DNA of 42,541 bases from Alphaproteobacteria bacterium (GCA_011524995.1 WTJA01000011.1:15159-57699), one strand, 5' to 3'. Counted from the first letter of the stretch, positions 16,608 through 25,836 are shown. Notes: generated by a model from the sequence alone, not told the origin. Numbers and translations are program-made.

Positions 16608-17444
16608 TTAAGAGGATAACGATGATAACAAACGGCCCTGCGGCGTGGTTGGCGCAAGGCCAAGCGTTTTGAAAATCCGCCAATAAAGCGCATTATCATG
16701 GGTGATAACCGGCTTACCTAGCATCTCTTCAAGCTCAATTTCTAGATGAACAAATCGTTGGGCAAGACCATCAGAGGCGCGCCGGAAATTACACATGCCA
16801 CTCCCTAAATAAGCATCAACATTTGGGGCCTGTTCGGCAACATAGGCCATTGATTTCGCGGCTAAATCGCCATCAAAACACCAGATTTGGTCATTCACCT
16901 CTTCTTGTGTTTCGAAAAAGCCTTGCGTGACGAAATTCCCAGCCCATACCACATCAAAGCCAGCCTCTTCGAGAAAGGCAGCGGCGCCTTGCCACCAAGC
17001 CGGCCAATGATAGACAGCATTCAGCGCCACTTTTTCGACATTCATTGCTCGTAGCGCTTCTACCATCGCATAGCCGGCCATATGAAACGGCGTTTCATAT
17101 TTATCAGACAGCTCCTCGCAAAATTGCCTGATACCGTCTACACCCAGACCACTTGCATGCACCCAGTTAGAGCCCACCTGTCCACAGACATCGGCGCCAT
17201 TATTGGCCATACATTCAACAAACTCTTCCAAAAGACCAAAATTATCTTTTCGCTGGCTTAATTCATGGCGGTAATCAGGCACATGTAACATGCGGCCATG
17301 CACACCTACGCTTTCCGGCGCCATTCGCAAAAAATCTGACGGCGCGGCGTCAAAATCATGGGGCGGACAGGTGAATCCCACCTGCTGATGAAATAATTTG
17401 TTTTTAGGCTCTGACCAATGAGCCGGCTTTTGATAGGCAGCCAT
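16608..17444 (-). CDS. Asp/Glu racemase superfamily protein (maleate isomerase / arylmalonate decarboxylase-like)
   Basis: A 278-residue protein whose C-terminal GKPVITHDNALYWRIFKTLG matches the conserved end of maleate cis-trans isomerases and arylmalonate decarboxylases. Two candidate catalytic cysteines are placed as in the two-cysteine racemases and isomerases: Cys87 (DVCGQVGSNW) and Cys218 (GSGMCNFRR). Arylmalonate decarboxylase keeps only the second, so an isomerase or racemase role is more likely. The ATG at 17444 is chosen because AAAAAGGG lies 9 bases upstream; an ATG at 17453 has no room for a ribosome site. First gene of the operon with the sulfotransferase, Sat-CysC, MttB-like and SDR genes. 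Substrate unknown. Confidence 0.72.
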   Translation of the reverse strand: MAAYQKPAHWSEPKNKLFHQQVGFTCPPHDFDAAPSDFLRMAPESVGVHGRMLHVPDYRHELSQRKDNFGLLEEFVECMANNGADVCGQVGSNWVHASGLGVDGIRQFCEELSDKYETPFHMAGYAMVEALRAMNVEKVALNAVYHWPAWWQGAAAFLEEAGFDVVWAGNFVTQGFFETQEEVNDQIWCFDGDLAAKSMAYVAEQAPNVDAYLGSGMCNFRRASDGLAQRFVHLEIELEEMLGKPVITHDNALYWRIFKTLGLAPTTPQGRLLSSLSS

Positions 17445-17504
17445 TCTCACCATCCCTTTTTCGCAATATTCCTCTCAACAGGAAATCATATAAGGGGGGC
17501 TGTC

Positions 17505-17514
17505 AATCATGATT
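17505..17514. promoter_or_regulatory. 10-base palindrome upstream of the five-gene operon
   Basis: AATCATGATT is a perfect palindrome about 60 bases upstream of the first operon gene, next to a TATGAT-like element on the minus strand (17486-17491). It could mark an operator and promoter. The matching -35 element is not clear. Confidence 0.3.
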
Positions 17515-17563
17515 TGCGTCACTTTTATCGTGGGCGCGACATCATCTTATTTTTGTTACCATC

Positions 17564-18475
17564 CTAGGAGGAAAGGTCGAAGGGATTGCTCCAGGCTTGC
17601 TTTCCTGCGGCATCAATGATGGTGATGCGGCACCAGGGGGATTTCAGCTCTGAGAGGTCAAACGTCGCAGATGTGATGGCTGTACCATTGCGATTTAACG
17701 CGCGGTGCCCTGCCCCTTGGATAAAAATGGTACGCGCTGCACTGCAACGGATGGTGAGCTGATGACCGTCAAACTCTATCGCTTTAAACTCAGGGCCGGT
17801 AGAGGCGTAGAAATGACCGGCTTTTAGAGCTGTCAAAATCGCCTCCTGCGTTAAGGCTGCGGCACCAACCATGACCCAGCCACCGCCGGCATCAGCTAAG
17901 CGGAAATGACTATCATCTGTCGCTGTGAGGTGCGGCCTGTGCCCTTCTTGCATCAAAAAATCAGCGATCCCCAACCCATAGGGCCGACCTGATTCGAGGC
18001 TACACGCATGGTTGAACACTTCAACCGCATCAGCATGTGCCACGCTGCGCGCTTCTTCAGTTGTCATGCTATACCATTCAGGATGCGCCAAACTCACATA
18101 GGCACCAGCCTCTTGCGCGCGATTGATCAAGTCTGGCGCTGTTTCTGTATCCGATGCTGGCGCAAAATCTAATGGCAAACCATTTGCCACAATATGCCAT
18201 AGCCCATCATTATCATAGGCCTTGCCATAACAATGCATCTCTGCCGAAGGAATGGTGATGAAATCATCCTTATGCCAGGGCGAGCCGTCACAAATGGTTG
18301 TGGCAGCAAAGCTGCTATCAGCCCATAAATGATCTGACAGACAGGTAAAATCATAACCTAACTCATAATAGGTGGCGATCACCTGTTCTGGTGTTGCCAT
18401 CCCATCTGAATGGGTAGAGTGGCCGTGTAAATTACCACGATAGAGTTTTGTGTTCTGCAACCAATCTGTCTTCAT
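17564..18475 (-). CDS. PHP-domain metal-dependent phosphoesterase
   Basis: A 303-residue protein with the polymerase-and-histidinol-phosphatase fold motifs: HGHSTHSDG (17-25), LSDH (46-49), SAEMHC, LAHPEW and TDDSH, which form a trinuclear metal site. PHP enzymes hydrolyse phosphomonoesters such as nucleotides or 3',5'-bisphosphates. The five-gene operon downstream would produce 3'-phosphoadenosine 5'-phosphate (PAP) as sulfotransferase by-product, and some PHP proteins act on 3',5'-bisphosphates. PAP removal is therefore an attractive but untested role. The ATG at 18475 is chosen because the extra N-terminal residues in the longer frame match no PHP feature. It is 119 bases from the next gene downstream. 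Confidence 0.8.
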   Translation of the reverse strand: MKTDWLQNTKLYRGNLHGHSTHSDGMATPEQVIATYYELGYDFTCLSDHLWADSSFAATTICDGSPWHKDDFITIPSAEMHCYGKAYDNDGLWHIVANGLPLDFAPASDTETAPDLINRAQEAGAYVSLAHPEWYSMTTEEARSVAHADAVEVFNHACSLESGRPYGLGIADFLMQEGHRPHLTATDDSHFRLADAGGGWVMVGAAALTQEAILTALKAGHFYASTGPEFKAIEFDGHQLTIRCSAARTIFIQGAGHRALNRNGTAITSATFDLSELKSPWCRITIIDAAGKQAWSNPFDLSS

Positions 18476-18608
18476 TATCCTACACCACATCAATATCTTG
18501 CATCGGCATAAACTATCGGTTTCATTAGTCTGGTAAAACCACGGGGAAAGCAAGAAGAGTTTACCTATTGCTTTCAAGCTGACGAGTTTGGAATATGTGA
18601 GGTTGTTT

Positions 18609-19832
18609 ATGCGCATCTCCTCAACATCTCGGCCATCAACGGGACCGATTCATTTTTTGGGGCTTACCCAAATCATCAGCTATGGATTCCTATTTTATAG
18701 CTTTGCCCTGTTGAAGGAAGAGCTCTCGGTTTTTTTCAATGTGTCCGTGACGCATATTGCGGGCGCCATTACGTGCGCGCTTATGTTGCAAGCTGCCTTA
18801 TCCTATGTCATCGGACATTGGGTTGACCGGTTTGGTGGCTTTTCAGTGATGAGTGTGGGCCTTCTCATTGGCGGGTTAGGGTTAGGCTTGTTGACACTGA
18901 TGCCAACCACCCTCTGGTTGTGGGGGTGCTTTGCGCTCATTGGCTGCGGCTTTGCGATGTCAACTTATGAAGTTGCCTTTGGGACTGCGGTCCAATTTGA
19001 TGAAGCAAGATCTCGTCATTATATCTCTGTGGTGAGCCTCTATGGCGGCGTCGCTAGCAGCTTTGTCTGGCTCTTATTGGCGCCTTTGCTCCATTATTTC
19101 GACCTAGCGGGCGCAACCATCATTGCCAGCCTCTTACTGTGCGGCGCTTCTTTTGGGGCCTTTGTGATTGCTCGTCACACGCCGCATCATGAGACGCCTC
19201 AACAGGCAGAGGCCCCATCTTTTTCACTCGCCCGGCTTTCTCCTAACCAGCGCCGATCTCTGGTCCTAATTGCCAGTGCTAGCTCTATTCAATATTTGAT
19301 TTTTTCTGGTGCCGCCCTGTTTTGGATTAGCTGGTATGGCACCCTATTTGATGATATGAGCCTCGCTGTTATGCTGGCCTCTCTTTATGGTCCGTTTCAA
19401 GTGGTTGGACGCTTTCTCGATATGCGGTTTGGCAAAGCGATTGATGCACGATTATCGGCGATTATCGCATCCCTTTGCTTTTGCGTATCCTTGTGGCTAG
19501 CGCAATATGCCTCACTCCCTGCTGCCATCCTTGCCATGATGTTATTTGGTATGGGCAATGGGGCGCTGACCGTCGCATGGGGCTTCCTGACTAACCTGTA
19601 TTTTCATGGACTCATCTATAGCCGTGCGAATGGCATCATCGCCGCACCAAAAGCGATTGCGATGGCCGCGGGACCTGTCCTAGCCGCACTCACTTATGAG
19701 CGGTTTGGTGGCACCTACCTCATCCTGTTTTTGGCTGTGGCGCTTATTGTGGCGATCTTACTCTTGGCTTTGACGCGCCTTGCACCAGAAAATGAGGTTG
19801 CCGCCCGACAATCAGGCCGCAACCACCAGTAA
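18609..19832 (+). CDS. Major facilitator superfamily transporter
   Basis: A 407-residue protein with about twelve hydrophobic segments and the loop GHWVDRFGG after the second one, an MFS motif-A variant. TGAGG lies 6 bases before the ATG at 18609; an in-frame TTG upstream is less likely. It is divergent from the PHP gene across 133 bases and convergent with the flavoprotein gene. Its position between the sulfotransferase operon and the dimethylglycine-dehydrogenase-like gene suggests it imports or exports a substrate or product of one of them. Substrate not predictable. Confidence 0.85.
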   Translation: MRISSTSRPSTGPIHFLGLTQIISYGFLFYSFALLKEELSVFFNVSVTHIAGAITCALMLQAALSYVIGHWVDRFGGFSVMSVGLLIGGLGLGLLTLMPTTLWLWGCFALIGCGFAMSTYEVAFGTAVQFDEARSRHYISVVSLYGGVASSFVWLLLAPLLHYFDLAGATIIASLLLCGASFGAFVIARHTPHHETPQQAEAPSFSLARLSPNQRRSLVLIASASSIQYLIFSGAALFWISWYGTLFDDMSLAVMLASLYGPFQVVGRFLDMRFGKAIDARLSAIIASLCFCVSLWLAQYASLPAAILAMMLFGMGNGALTVAWGFLTNLYFHGLIYSRANGIIAAPKAIAMAAGPVLAALTYERFGGTYLILFLAVALIVAILLLALTRLAPENEVAARQSGRNHQ

Positions 19833-19851
19833 ATTTTTTAATTGTGAAACC

Positions 19852-22269
19852 TTAACCTTGTTTGACGCGTTGGTTTTCAGGATCAAACACAGCTTTATCC
19901 AAATAGGTGGCTTTATAGGATTTCCCTAAAATCCCCACCTCAATATCAGAGAGCGCGGCATCTGCTTTCACAAAGGCATAGAATAAATGCTTATCCGTGC
20001 GTGCGCCATAGCCAGAGGAGGTCACAGATCCAATCTGTTTGCCATTGGCAAAGACCGGATCACCGCCATGAGCTGGGGCAAAATCACAGGATGCCTCTGC
20101 CATGATAAAGCGCCACTCTTCGCCCTTTTTGTGACGTTCCGCTAATGCCTCTTTGCCAATAAAGGCAGGCTTGTGGTTTTTCACAAACATATCCAACCCA
20201 GATTCATACGGCGTAAACTCAACCATCAAATCTGACTTCCAATGGCGATATCCTTTCTCAAGGCGCATTGATTCGGCTGCATACAGACCGAAGGGCTTTA
20301 ACTGATAGGCCTCGCCTGCCTCTGTTAGCACGCGCCAGGCAAGATAGAGCTGTTCTGTTGGGATATGAAGCTCAAACGCCAATTCACCAGAGAAGCTAAC
20401 GGCCATTGCCATTGCCGAAGCATGACCAATTGTCACAGGCGTCGCGCGCATCCATGGCAAGGCTTCCGCCGATACATCATCACGCGGGCAAACAGCAGCT
20501 AATAAAGCACGGCTCCGCGGTCCTGCCAGCACCAAGATAGAATGAGACGCTGTTAAATTTGTTAACGTCACAGACCCATCATCAGGCAAATGAGCGGTTA
20601 ACCAGTCCCAATCATGCCATTCTGCTGCTGCGGCACAGCCATACCAATAGCGCCCTTCATCACATTTCGTGATTGTGGCTTCTGATAGCACTGAGCCTTT
20701 GTCATTGAGTAGATAGCATAAAGAGACTTTGCCAATCGTCTTTGGCACTGTTGAGCAGGTGAGATTATCAAGGAAAGCCGCAGCGCCTTCGCCTGCAATT
20801 TCAAAACGGCCAAACCCGTTCACTTCCATCATCCCCACATGATTATGGAGGTGCTTAATTTCGGCTGATACGACATCTTTGGTGTCATGATAGCGATAGC
20901 CAGGCACATGTTCAAACGCTTCATCAGGCTTGAAGAATAACGCCCGTTCCCAGCCATTCACGACACCAAATTCTGCCCCCATCTGGTCAAGCACGGGATA
21001 AAGAGAGGTGGTTTTTGCTAAGCGACCGGCAGGGCGCTCTTCATGTGGTAGGTGATAATGGAATTCTAGCTGATAATCTTCAATCGATTTGAGCAAGGTG
21101 TATTCGGTATTCGCATGCGAGGTGAAACGACGCGGGTCAAGGAACCAGCTTTCCCATTCTGTTTGCCCTTCGGTGATCCATTCTGCCAATAATTTACCAT
21201 GGCCGCCGCCTTCCCCGATGCCGGCCCGCAAACCAATAATACAAAACGCATTTTTGACACCAGGCACAGGCCCGACCAGCGGCATCCCATCAGCAGAATA
21301 GGTGATAGGGCCATTAACAACAGTATGAATACCAACCTCTGTCAATGACGGCAGACGCTCAAAAATACGCTCCATATTATCAAGGCATCTATCCAAATCA
21401 TTAGGGCATAGCGCCATTGTAAAATCAGGGTCAATGCCATCCATACCAAATGATTTGCAATCTTGCTCATAGACACCGACGAGCAAGCCTTTCTTTTCCT
21501 GACGTGAATAGAAATCATCGCCCGGACAACGGATGATTGGCACGCGCTCATCCATCTCTTCAAGCTCTTTGATAGGGTCGGTGAGGAAATACATATGCTC
21601 CATCGACACGACAGGATGGCTTACCCCCATCATGGCGCCGACCTCATTGACACGATAGCCCGCTGCATTGACCACGATCTCGGCGCGAATATCGCCTTTT
21701 TCAGTATGCACAATCCATTCGTCATTTGGCAGCTGTGTTAGGCCTGTCACAGGATTAAAGCGAACCACCTCTGCCCCTGCTTGGCGGGCGCGTCTTGCCA
21801 AGGCTTGTGTTAATTGCGAGGGATCAATATCGCCATCGAGGGGGTCCCACCATGCACCAAGCAAATTATCGTCACGCATCAAGGCATGACGCCGCCCAGC
21901 CTCTTGCCCATCAATTAATTCAAAATCAACACCAACACCTTTTGCCATCTGGATATAGTGGCGATAAATATCCATCTGCGTTTCTGTATGCGCTAGACGC
22001 ATACCACCCGTAATATGGTAGTTGATAGGAAAGTCGGGGTCTGCCGCCAGCTCACGGTACAAATTGATCGAATGGCGCTTCAAAGCCACAAAGGTCTGAT
22101 TACCACCAAATTGCGTGACTTGCGCGGCGGCGTGCCATGTCGAACCTGATGTTAATTCATCACGTTCAATCAACATCACATCAGTCCATCCCATTTGGGT
22201 GAGATGATATAATGCCGAGCACCCTGCAATGCCCCCACCAATAATCACAACACGCGCTTGCTCTCTCAT
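19852..22269 (-). CDS. Dimethylglycine/sarcosine dehydrogenase-like flavoprotein with GcvT domain
   Basis: An 805-residue two-domain protein. The N-terminal half is a DAO-type FAD oxidoreductase: dinucleotide motif GGGIAG (11-16), and GSTWHAA, where His46 corresponds to the covalent FAD histidine of dimethylglycine and sarcosine dehydrogenases. The C-terminal half (about 430-800) is a GcvT/aminomethyltransferase domain with YAAESMRLEKGYRHW and FIGKEAL. Such enzymes oxidatively demethylate N-methyl amines and pass formaldehyde to tetrahydrofolate. GGGGAGAG precedes the ATG. It is divergent from the second MttB-superfamily gene across 163 bases, so the two may be co-regulated in methylated-amine use. 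The exact substrate is not certain. Confidence 0.88.
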   Translation of the reverse strand: MREQARVVIIGGGIAGCSALYHLTQMGWTDVMLIERDELTSGSTWHAAAQVTQFGGNQTFVALKRHSINLYRELAADPDFPINYHITGGMRLAHTETQMDIYRHYIQMAKGVGVDFELIDGQEAGRRHALMRDDNLLGAWWDPLDGDIDPSQLTQALARRARQAGAEVVRFNPVTGLTQLPNDEWIVHTEKGDIRAEIVVNAAGYRVNEVGAMMGVSHPVVSMEHMYFLTDPIKELEEMDERVPIIRCPGDDFYSRQEKKGLLVGVYEQDCKSFGMDGIDPDFTMALCPNDLDRCLDNMERIFERLPSLTEVGIHTVVNGPITYSADGMPLVGPVPGVKNAFCIIGLRAGIGEGGGHGKLLAEWITEGQTEWESWFLDPRRFTSHANTEYTLLKSIEDYQLEFHYHLPHEERPAGRLAKTTSLYPVLDQMGAEFGVVNGWERALFFKPDEAFEHVPGYRYHDTKDVVSAEIKHLHNHVGMMEVNGFGRFEIAGEGAAAFLDNLTCSTVPKTIGKVSLCYLLNDKGSVLSEATITKCDEGRYWYGCAAAAEWHDWDWLTAHLPDDGSVTLTNLTASHSILVLAGPRSRALLAAVCPRDDVSAEALPWMRATPVTIGHASAMAMAVSFSGELAFELHIPTEQLYLAWRVLTEAGEAYQLKPFGLYAAESMRLEKGYRHWKSDLMVEFTPYESGLDMFVKNHKPAFIGKEALAERHKKGEEWRFIMAEASCDFAPAHGGDPVFANGKQIGSVTSSGYGARTDKHLFYAFVKADAALSDIEVGILGKSYKATYLDKAVFDPENQRVKQG

Positions 22270-22432
22270 GTCACTCTCCCCTTAAAAAAGCATCCTCACT
22301 CAATCACGAGTTTTGCTGAAATGAAAGAGAGAAAAATCGCGATTGCGCCTTTTTCCATTTTTGCGCTAAGTAGGACATAAGGGGACCAAAATTTGCCACC
22401 TTCTTTGTGAAGTGCTGCGTTTGAGGGATGAA

Positions 22433-23977
22433 ATGACAAGCCAAAATCGTAGAGGCGCAGGACGCGCTGCCCGCCACCAACAACGCCAGACCAAAGGGGC
22501 GATTGCCCATCCCTGCCCCCCTGGACAGATTGGCGGCGCTTATCGTCCACTCAGCGATAAGGGCGTGCAGGACATCATTGATACCGCCTATCGTCTGTTG
22601 GCCGAAATTGGCATGGGCGAAGTGCCGCCGCAATTACAAGAAATGGCGCTGGCTGGGGGTGCGACTTTAAATGAGGAAGGCCGTCTTTGTTATAGCCGCG
22701 CGCTTGTTGAAGATGTGATTAATCAGGCGCCAAAACAGTTCCCGCTCTATGGTCGCAATCCGGCACATGACATCGAAATTGGCGGTGATAGAGTCTATTA
22801 CGGAACAGGTGGGGCGGCGGTGCAGACGCTTGACCCAGCAACAGGCCTCTACCGCGCAGCGACATTACATGATTTATATGAATTTGCGCGCCTCGCTGAT
22901 CAGATGGAAAATCTTAGCTGGTTCACACGGATTTGCGTTGCCACAGATGTCCCCGATATTTTCGAGCTTGATATCAATACCGTCTATGCCCTGATCGCTG
23001 GCACTGAAAAGCCCGTTGGGACGAGCTTCTCTCTCGGCAATGCTGTTGCGCCATCTATTTCGTTATTTGATGCCGCTATGGGCGGGGAAGGCAGCTTTGC
23101 CAAGCGCCCTTGTTGTAAGGTTCATATCAGCCCCATCATCTCACCTTTAAAATATGGGGAAGATGCGTTTGATGTCGCCATTGAAGCTATCAAACATAAT
23201 ATGACCGTGAATGCGATTATTGCCGCCCAATCAGGCGCCACAGCCCCTGCCCCGCTGGCAGGCATGCTAGCGCAAACAACAGCTGAGACCATGGCTGCTT
23301 TGATGATGGTTCATTTCATTAAGCCAGGTCATCCGATGATTTTCTCAAATTGGCCTTTTGTAGTTGATTTGCGCACGGGGTCCTTCTCAGGATCAGGCGG
23401 TGAAATTGCGGTTCTCAATGCCGGGGCGGCTCAGATTTCAAATGCGCTTGGCTTGGTGAGTGGTGTTGCAAGCTCTATGGCAGATGCAAAGGCCGTTGAT
23501 GCGCAGATGGGAATGGAAAAAGGTACCTCGTCTCTTGCAGCAGGCCTCGCAGGCGCGAATATGATTTATGAATCAAGCGGTATGATGGCAAGCCTTCTTG
23601 GCGCCTCTTTTGAGGCCATGATCCTCGATAATGAAATGCTAGCTGTGAACCAGCGCACCATCAGAGGCATTGAAGTCACCGAAGAAACACTTGGCTTTGC
23701 CGCAATTGAAAAAGCCGTCTATGGCGAAGGCCACTTCCTAGGCGGCGATCATACGATGAATGCGATGTTGCGTGATTATTACTATCCCAAACTCGCCAAT
23801 CGTGACAGCCCAACCGTCTGGGAAGAAACCGGCGCAAAAGATGCGTGGACAGTGGCCGGTGAAACGCTTGCCACATTACAGGCAGAACCTCGTGAAACCT
23901 ATCTCTCGCAAGCGGCAGATGACAAAATCAGATCAGATTTTACCATTCATCTCAGCCGTGATGTCGTCTACCGGTGA
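22433..23977 (+). CDS. Trimethylamine-methyltransferase (MttB) superfamily protein, copy 2
   Basis: A 514-residue MttB-superfamily protein: GRNPAHDIEIGG, YYGTGGAAVQTLDP, the barrel segment AAQSGATAPAPLAGMLAQTTAE and a C-terminal YEGHFLGG-like motif (YGEGHFLGGDHTM). The frame is open without an amber codon, so it is a non-pyrrolysine member. It is clearly a different subgroup from copy 1. AGGGATGAA precedes the ATG at 22433; a GTG at 22412 is less likely. Its stop lies 8 bases before the pseudouridine kinase ATG, so it leads an operon with psuK and psuG. Relatives demethylate quaternary amines through a corrinoid protein, which is not found in this window. Its substrate may be unusual. Confidence 0.87.
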   Translation: MTSQNRRGAGRAARHQQRQTKGAIAHPCPPGQIGGAYRPLSDKGVQDIIDTAYRLLAEIGMGEVPPQLQEMALAGGATLNEEGRLCYSRALVEDVINQAPKQFPLYGRNPAHDIEIGGDRVYYGTGGAAVQTLDPATGLYRAATLHDLYEFARLADQMENLSWFTRICVATDVPDIFELDINTVYALIAGTEKPVGTSFSLGNAVAPSISLFDAAMGGEGSFAKRPCCKVHISPIISPLKYGEDAFDVAIEAIKHNMTVNAIIAAQSGATAPAPLAGMLAQTTAETMAALMMVHFIKPGHPMIFSNWPFVVDLRTGSFSGSGGEIAVLNAGAAQISNALGLVSGVASSMADAKAVDAQMGMEKGTSSLAAGLAGANMIYESSGMMASLLGASFEAMILDNEMLAVNQRTIRGIEVTEETLGFAAIEKAVYGEGHFLGGDHTMNAMLRDYYYPKLANRDSPTVWEETGAKDAWTVAGETLATLQAEPRETYLSQAADDKIRSDFTIHLSRDVVYR

Positions 23978-23985
23978 GGCCCCAC

Positions 23986-24906
23986 ATGGGACCAGACTGC
24001 CTCGTTACAGGCGGCTGTAATAGTGATGTGATTGGCAGCGCCTATGCGGGGCCTGATGCCGCCATAGGAGATAGCAACTCTTGGCCAGGTGAGATTTCAC
24101 AAACGGCAGGCGGTGTGGCGCGTAATATCGCCGAAGCCCTGTCACGACTCGGTCAATCTGTGAGTTTTGCAGGACGTTATGGCGATGATGCGGCAGGTGC
24201 GCTTATTGCCGACAGCTTAACAAAGGCTGGCGCCTCGCTCGACCTGTCAGAACAGCTTGCAGGCCAAAGCAGCGATCAATACCTATCTGTCTTTGATGCG
24301 GCTGGTGAATGGCGCGGAGCGGTGGCTGATATGGCCCTTGTCGAGGGTATCACACCGCAATGGCTGGCCCCGGTTATATCTGGGGCACCAGCTGATGCCG
24401 CGCTGATTTTTGATGCCAATTTACCAGAGGCCTCTGTGCATTATTTATGTCATTTAGGTGAAAACCGCTTCATAGCCTGTGATGGGGTGTCGCCGAGCAA
24501 GGTTACCAAATTACGCGCAGTCCTAGCGAAGCTCACCTGCCTCAAAGTCACAAAAGACGAAGCCGAAACGTTACTACAGCTCCCGGCAGGCACCCCTTGC
24601 AATGAGATCCTTGCGCTCTTGCATGAGGCTGGCATAGCCGTTGTTGTCTTGAGTGATGGACCGGCAGGCTTTCACCTATCAGATGGCGTTGACCATATCA
24701 CAATGCCGCCACCTAGCACCGATATTATATCGGTTTCTGGGGCTGGCGATTGTTTATTTGCTGGTATTTTATGGGGCCTAAGCGATGGTGATGACCTTGC
24801 CAGCATCGCACAAAAAGGGCAGTTTTGTGCTACCGCCTCTTTATTATCAAAGGCCGCTGTGCCACCTGATTTGTCATCTGCAGCCTTTACCGGAGTGACC
24901 TTATGA
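23986..24906 (+). CDS. psuK: PfkB-family kinase, probable pseudouridine kinase
   Basis: A 306-residue ribokinase-fold protein: an N-terminal TGGCNSDVIG, the GG motif QTAGGVARNIAEALSRLG, and the C-terminal signature VSGAGDCLFAG with the catalytic aspartate. PfkB kinases phosphorylate the 5' hydroxyl of sugars and nucleosides. Assignment as pseudouridine kinase rests on the four-base overlap with psuG; kinase and glycosidase are paired this way in E. coli. GTGAGG lies 6 bases before the ATG at 23986; a GTG at 23974 overlapping the upstream stop is the alternative. It would make pseudouridine 5'-phosphate in the cytoplasm. Confidence 0.85.
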   Translation: MGPDCLVTGGCNSDVIGSAYAGPDAAIGDSNSWPGEISQTAGGVARNIAEALSRLGQSVSFAGRYGDDAAGALIADSLTKAGASLDLSEQLAGQSSDQYLSVFDAAGEWRGAVADMALVEGITPQWLAPVISGAPADAALIFDANLPEASVHYLCHLGENRFIACDGVSPSKVTKLRAVLAKLTCLKVTKDEAETLLQLPAGTPCNEILALLHEAGIAVVVLSDGPAGFHLSDGVDHITMPPPSTDIISVSGAGDCLFAGILWGLSDGDDLASIAQKGQFCATASLLSKAAVPPDLSSAAFTGVTL

Positions 24907-25829
24907 CCAGCCTTCCCCTATTTTATTCAGACGAGGTACAGGACGCCCGCGCCACAGGCAAAGCCATTGTTGCCTTAGAATCCACCATCATCTCCCATGG
25001 CCTACCTTATCCTGAGAATAAAGAGACAGCGCGCAGCTTAGAGGCCATCATCCGGGCAGAGGGCGCCGTACCTGCGACCATCGCCATCATTGAAGGGCGC
25101 CTAACCATTGGCTTATCGGAGCGTGAATTGCATCTCTTAGCTTCTGGCGAGGTTCCTGTCACAAAGGTTAGCCGCCGAGATATTGCCTCTGTCATCGCCA
25201 AAGGACAGACAGGCGCCACAACAGTAGCTGCGACCATGATAGCCGCTGAACTGGCGGGCATTGCTGTCTTTGCCACAGGCGGCATTGGCGGGGTGCATCG
25301 CGGCGCACAGCAAAGCTTCGATATTTCAGCCGACCTACCAGAATTGGGGCGCACGAATGTAGCTGTTGTCAGCGCGGGCCCGAAAGCTATCTTAGACCTC
25401 GCCTTAACGATGGAATATTTAGAAACTGCTGGCGTTCCCGTCATTGGATTTCAAACTGATGAGCTTCCGGCTTTTTGGTCACGCCGGTCAGGCATTCCGC
25501 TCATTGATCAGGTCACCACACCAGAAGAAATGGCCGAAATCATGAAAGTAAAATGGCAAGCAGGTCTTGATGGCGGCATCTTGGTCGCAAACCCTGTTCC
25601 ACAGGCGCATGAAATCCCAGCAGATGAGATTGCGACAGCGATTGAGGCAGCCTTGGCCGCGGCTGACGCTGAGGGTGTATCAGGCAAAGACGTCACACCT
25701 TTTGTGCTTAGCCAGATGCGCGATTTAACCAACGGCAAGAGCCTTATCACAAATCAGGCCCTGGTCAGCCATAATGCCAAAATAGCGGCCCAAATTGCTG
25801 TCGCTTACGCTGCCCAGACCAAAGCCTAG
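24903..25829 (+). CDS. psuG: Pseudouridine-5'-phosphate glycosidase
   Basis: A 308-residue protein with the PsuG hallmarks: ALESTIISHGLPYP with the catalytic glutamate (Glu26), VTKVSRRD with the ring-opening lysine (Lys88), FATGGIGGVHRGA (123-135) and a conserved NPVP. It cleaves the C-C glycosidic bond of pseudouridine 5'-phosphate to uracil and ribose 5-phosphate. The ATG overlaps the kinase stop by four bases, so the two are translationally coupled. It ends the three-gene operon and is convergent with the dioxygenase gene after only 7 bases. Confidence 0.95.
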   Translation: MTSLPLFYSDEVQDARATGKAIVALESTIISHGLPYPENKETARSLEAIIRAEGAVPATIAIIEGRLTIGLSERELHLLASGEVPVTKVSRRDIASVIAKGQTGATTVAATMIAAELAGIAVFATGGIGGVHRGAQQSFDISADLPELGRTNVAVVSAGPKAILDLALTMEYLETAGVPVIGFQTDELPAFWSRRSGIPLIDQVTTPEEMAEIMKVKWQAGLDGGILVANPVPQAHEIPADEIATAIEAALAAADAEGVSGKDVTPFVLSQMRDLTNGKSLITNQALVSHNAKIAAQIAVAYAAQTKA

Positions 25830-25836
25830 CGATCCC

